Below, piece after piece: positions 60,901 to 64,000 of a stretch of DNA of 64,000 nt. Under the pieces are notes generated by a model. The model had not been told where the DNA came from. It ran no database searches and was given only the letters and a program-made list of their open reading frames with translations. The number at the start of each line of letters is the position of its first letter. Position 1 is the stretch's first letter. Position numbers and translations under genes: made by a program. Source of the DNA: Amylostereum areolatum (Eukaryota > Basidiomycota > Agaricomycetes > Russulales > Stereaceae); the NCBI GenBank assembly GCA_012932865.1, contig SAXG01000004.1, forward strand, positions 620,001 to 684,000. The letters run 5' to 3'.

Positions 60901-63900
60901 CAAAGTTGTGGAATGCGTCGTGGATGAATTGTCCGAGACGGTCCCGGGGAAGGGTGTCTCCTTGGCGAAGTGGTTGAACATACATCTGTACGAAGCCACG
61001 CAGTCAGCGTAAGGAAGGAAAAGCATCTCCAAAGATACTAACGATGTCGATGTTTTCTAGATCCCGCACGTATTGCATCTCACCCTTGATAAGTTCAAAA
61101 ATGATACTGGATCGACGTCAGCATATATTCGCCACAGCATCGGCTACCCACGCACCTCTGCCGCTTCTGCTCCTCCTTCGGGATCGCCTTCCTTGCTTCT
61201 TCCGACAGCATGTCGTGCCACTCCATGCGGCCCATCGGACCTTTGCACATCGCAGTCTGGAAAGTTTGCAGTTGGCACACAACTTGCAGGCTCTTGAAGG
61301 CCTGAACGGCCTCCATGAGATAGTCGGCATCCGGGTTACCCACGGAGGTCTCCTTCGCGATGGCCTCGAGCGTGATCTCGTATTTCTGCAGATGCTCTGC
61401 GGGACGGTTCAGGAATACTTTAAGTTCGATACGCCGCGCATCCGGGTTACGACCGCATTGCTAAGATATGCACTTTTAGTTAGAGATATACAGTCACAGG
61501 GAAGCTGCTGGATGCATACCTCAAGGAAGTGTCGGAAGTCATAGTTGCTTTCGGCCTCTTCTTTCAAACGCTTCTCCGCCATAGGCAGGTGTCCGATGTA
61601 AGTGGGGTAGACGAGGCGGAACTCGGTGGCCGCTTCCAGGAGAACGTCGCCAATGCGTTTGATAACGAGTGCCTGCTCCCGCTGCCGAACGTTCATCAGG
61701 TCGAGCAGGCGCCGGTTTGACTCGCGGACCTCCATAAGGTTGCCGAACACGTCGTCGATGAAGCTGTCCAGAGTGCTCGCTGGGATGATGGGTGGGCTGG
61801 CGTAGCGTAAAGGCTTGATAAAGATCTGCGCGCCAGAAGGGTCAGACAAAGGCGGACACGGAAAAAAAGCTATCGTACAGATTCAATCAAGTCCAAGTCC
61901 CGCACGTATTGCACCTCCTTGCTGATAAGTCTATGTATAATCCTGCACAGGCAGGTTAGACGCGTATGCCATTTACTAAAGAAGGGACACTCACGTCTGA
62001 CGGTTGACTTCGCTCTCGGGAAGGGAGCGTAGCACATCAGGATCGACGGTCTCGGACCACTCCTCCGTCTGAGAATGTATGAGCTCGGTATCGCATTGAA
62101 GACGAGACGGCAAGATGCTCACAGTCTGTGTGGTGACCTCAGGACCCGCTGACTCGGGCATCGGGGTCTCCAGCTACCCACAAACAACGGCGTCAGCGAG
62201 GCATACGATGCGCAACGGAAATAACGTACCCGGACTTTGCGCGGGCACGCGAACGCGTAGCAAGGATACTCATCGGAGCAACTGGGGGAATAGCACGATG
62301 TGAGTACTGTGATCACGCTCGTGGGCAGCTCCTCCCGCTCAGGCGCGGCGTCGTGCCCGCCCTCCTGGTCGTCGAGGAACATGTAAACGTCCTCAACGCC
62401 ATCTTGCAGCACCCGCCCGCCCCATTCGACCTCGTAGAAAAACAGTTGCTGTTGCAGACTTCGGGCCACCTGGAGTGCGATGTACCGGTCGTTCGTCGAG
62501 AAGCCTTGGTGTGCCAGTAATTCTCGTCGGACACGTGACGTCAGCGTGTTCTGTAAACGGTGACCTGAGACCTAAAATTACACCGCCAGTCGCGCGAGAC
62601 CACGCACCACGATGTCTTTCCCAGTGAACGCGCGGGGATAGGGAATGCTCCCCTTGACATGCGTCCCGCGAGGAACCTCATCACGAAGCCACACGGCGAT
62701 GTTGCTCAGCAAAGAAAAGTTGGCGAACTCGTCGTCATCGCCGTAGTCGTCCAGCTCGTCGAACTCGAAATCGTCCTCGTCTTCGTATTCATCCTGAGGG
62801 TTGGGCCGCCTGGTATGCCTGCGCGGCTTCGCGGCCTTTCATAGACAACTGTGTCGACTCCAACTCCGCCGCCTAGGCGTGAACGCGGAGGCGGGGTGCT
62901 CGCCGAAACCGTGATCGACAGATCGGGTGCGTTGAGCGAGTAGTAGGATTTAGTATCGGGGCTTTCGGTGGGAGGGTTGTTTGAGGTTGCGATCGAGGAC
63001 GACGTTGCGAGCGAGGATGCGGTCAAATTGCGAGTGAGGTTGGTTGATGACGACGTTGAACCTGTGGAACCATGCCTGGCCACATTCCGCGTCGCGACGG
63101 ATTCTGGCATGCCTCGCGCCTCAACATTGTACGTTTATATGCAAGCCATGACACTCACCACTAGACAAGCTGTGGGCAAAGCCGGGCTGTCCCACGGCCA
63201 AGATATCCTCCGACGACCCGATAGACTGTATGTCGGCTTTGGGCACCGTGAGACGGGCGGGCTTAGCCTGGGGGATCGGGGGAGGTGGTGGGACGGCGGG
63301 GTGGTAGAGTTGCGACAGCTTGATGTCGTTGGGAAAATAAGGCGAGGTTGATGAAGAGGTGCTGGAAGGCGAATCCCTGGCTGGATAGAGGGTGGTGGAC
63401 GAGGAGACGGAGGGAGGTGTATGGGGACTGTCGTCTGCGATGTCGTGAGAGCCTGGAATGCGAGGGGCGCCTGCGCCCGGGGGACGAAGGGAGGGCGTGC
63501 GTTGAAAGTGGGCGCCGGAGCCGTTGAGGCCGTTGGGAGCGGGCGGGGACCAGGAAGCAGGAGGGGACCAGTCCGGAGCGGAATCAGCAGTGGACATGAC
63601 GTTGACGGAGTGAGAAGGGCGATGGACCACTTGAGAGGGCGAGGCGGGAGACGTTGCGCTGCCGGGGCGGAAGGAAGGGGAACTGCGGACGTCTTTGGGA
63701 TCCTTGGGAATGCCGCGGTAGGGCGCGCCGTTGGGCGATCTGGCTCTGTCCGAGGGGTGCGGCCGGCGCGGACTGGGTGATGGGTGATGGTCAGCATCAG
63801 GAAGAAGATCTGGGAGAAGGAAGACGGACTGATCGTGGCCGTTGGAGGCGGGCGGGGGCGGAGGCGGAGGCGGGTCGTGGTGGTAAGGGTGGGGCTCTGG

Positions 63901-63993
63901 CATGTTGGTGGGAGAAGAGGTGGCGGATGTGGGCGGGAGCCTTGGGAGGGGGCGGGGAGAAGCGAGAGAGGCTGCTGAGGACTGGGAGCGCAT
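57998..63993 (-). CDS. ROM2: Rom2-like Rho guanine-nucleotide exchange factor, DEP-DH-DH-PH-CNH
   Basis: Activates Rho1-type GTPases upstream of protein kinase C and the wall-integrity MAPK. The first ATG seen (63993, MRSQSSAASLASPRPLPR) begins a disordered Pro/Ser-rich region of about 290 residues; the true start may lie beyond the window. An intron to DEYEDEDDFEFDELDD leads into the DEP domain (NFSLLSNIAVWLRDEVPRGT, 62.3-62.75 kb). DH copy 1 (about 62.0-61.3 kb): EVQYVRDLDLIESIFIKPL then EITLEAIAKET. DH copy 2 (about 61.1-60.45 kb): GEMQYVRDLENIDI, RLARYELLLKGIKE. PH (about 60.3-59.5 kb): SLIHAGKLLRQ, LFVLLFDNY. CNH (about 59.6-58.0 kb): LVAVGCAEGVWIGFRHD, FRVYKDFFLPSESYDLIFLK, RHGDLIRDKSLIEWEG. 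The C-terminus is a Ser/Pro tail ending SSMQWR with stop at 57998-58000. Standard Rom2 has one DH, so two are unusual. There are more than 15 introns, not all resolved. Confidence 0.87.
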
Positions 63994-64000
63994 GGAGGTC

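Noticed and set aside
62800..62880. Possible second frameshift, in the RhoGEF before the DEP domain
   Set aside because: An intron from GGC-GGA|GTTGG to CCCTCAG|GATGAA is phase-consistent and explains the frame change without an indel.
63135..63797. Overlapping 220-codon frame in the RhoGEF N-terminal region
   Set aside because: Shadow frame of the Pro/Ser-rich coding region; the other minus frame joins in phase to the DEP exon.

Overview
This is nuclear DNA of a filamentous basidiomycete, most likely an Agaricomycete. Genes are dense on both strands, almost all are cut by GT-AG introns of about 45-60 nt, some by GC-AG introns, and several predicted proteins match fungal or Agaricomycete-type families. 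No rRNA, convincing tRNA, CRISPR array or bacterial-style operon was seen. Product names come from reading translations against remembered family sequences. Exon joins were chosen by splice sites and reading phase, so they are models without RNA support.

Layout. 0-9.3 kb: 3' part of DNA ligase IV (+), the splicing factor SF3B1/Hsh155 (+) and AP-1 gamma-adaptin (-, with an apparent +1 frameshift). 9.6-16 kb: a divergent forkhead factor (+), the small gamma-tubulin-complex protein MZT1 (-) and a C2H2 zinc-finger protein (+). 17-24 kb: DNA polymerase epsilon subunit B (-) and a divergent pair of single-pass surface proteins. 24.7-31.6 kb: symplekin (-) and a multipass membrane protein of an expanded mushroom family (+). 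32-37 kb: an Slt2/Mpk1-type MAP kinase whose coding sequence is split by about 2.5 kb of foreign-looking DNA containing a complete 504-bp hAT-like MITE. 37.5-47.4 kb: the Fe-S scaffold NBP35 (-), a J-domain protein (+), a tandem pair of MDR oxidoreductases (+), DGAT2 (-) and tubulin cofactor B (+). 47.4-54.5 kb: a repeat-bearing spacer, CDC48 (+), an unrecognised protein with a QYG-repeat tail (+) and a hot-dog thioesterase with a mitochondrial-type N-terminus (-). 54.9-64 kb: a secreted protein with seven His-rich tandem repeats (+) and a Rom2-like RhoGEF with two DH domains (-), whose 5' end may lie outside the window.

Most genes are conserved housekeeping genes (splicing, DNA repair and replication, vesicle traffic, 3'-end formation, Fe-S assembly, lipid synthesis, protein quality control). 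A looser theme is the cell surface and the cell-wall integrity pathway: Rom2-like GEF, Slt2-like MAPK, two Ser/Thr-rich surface proteins and the His-repeat secreted protein. The least explained items are the His-repeat protein (repeat module plus dibasic sites), the interrupted MAPK with its MITE and micro-exons, the tandem-DH RhoGEF and the gamma-adaptin frameshift.
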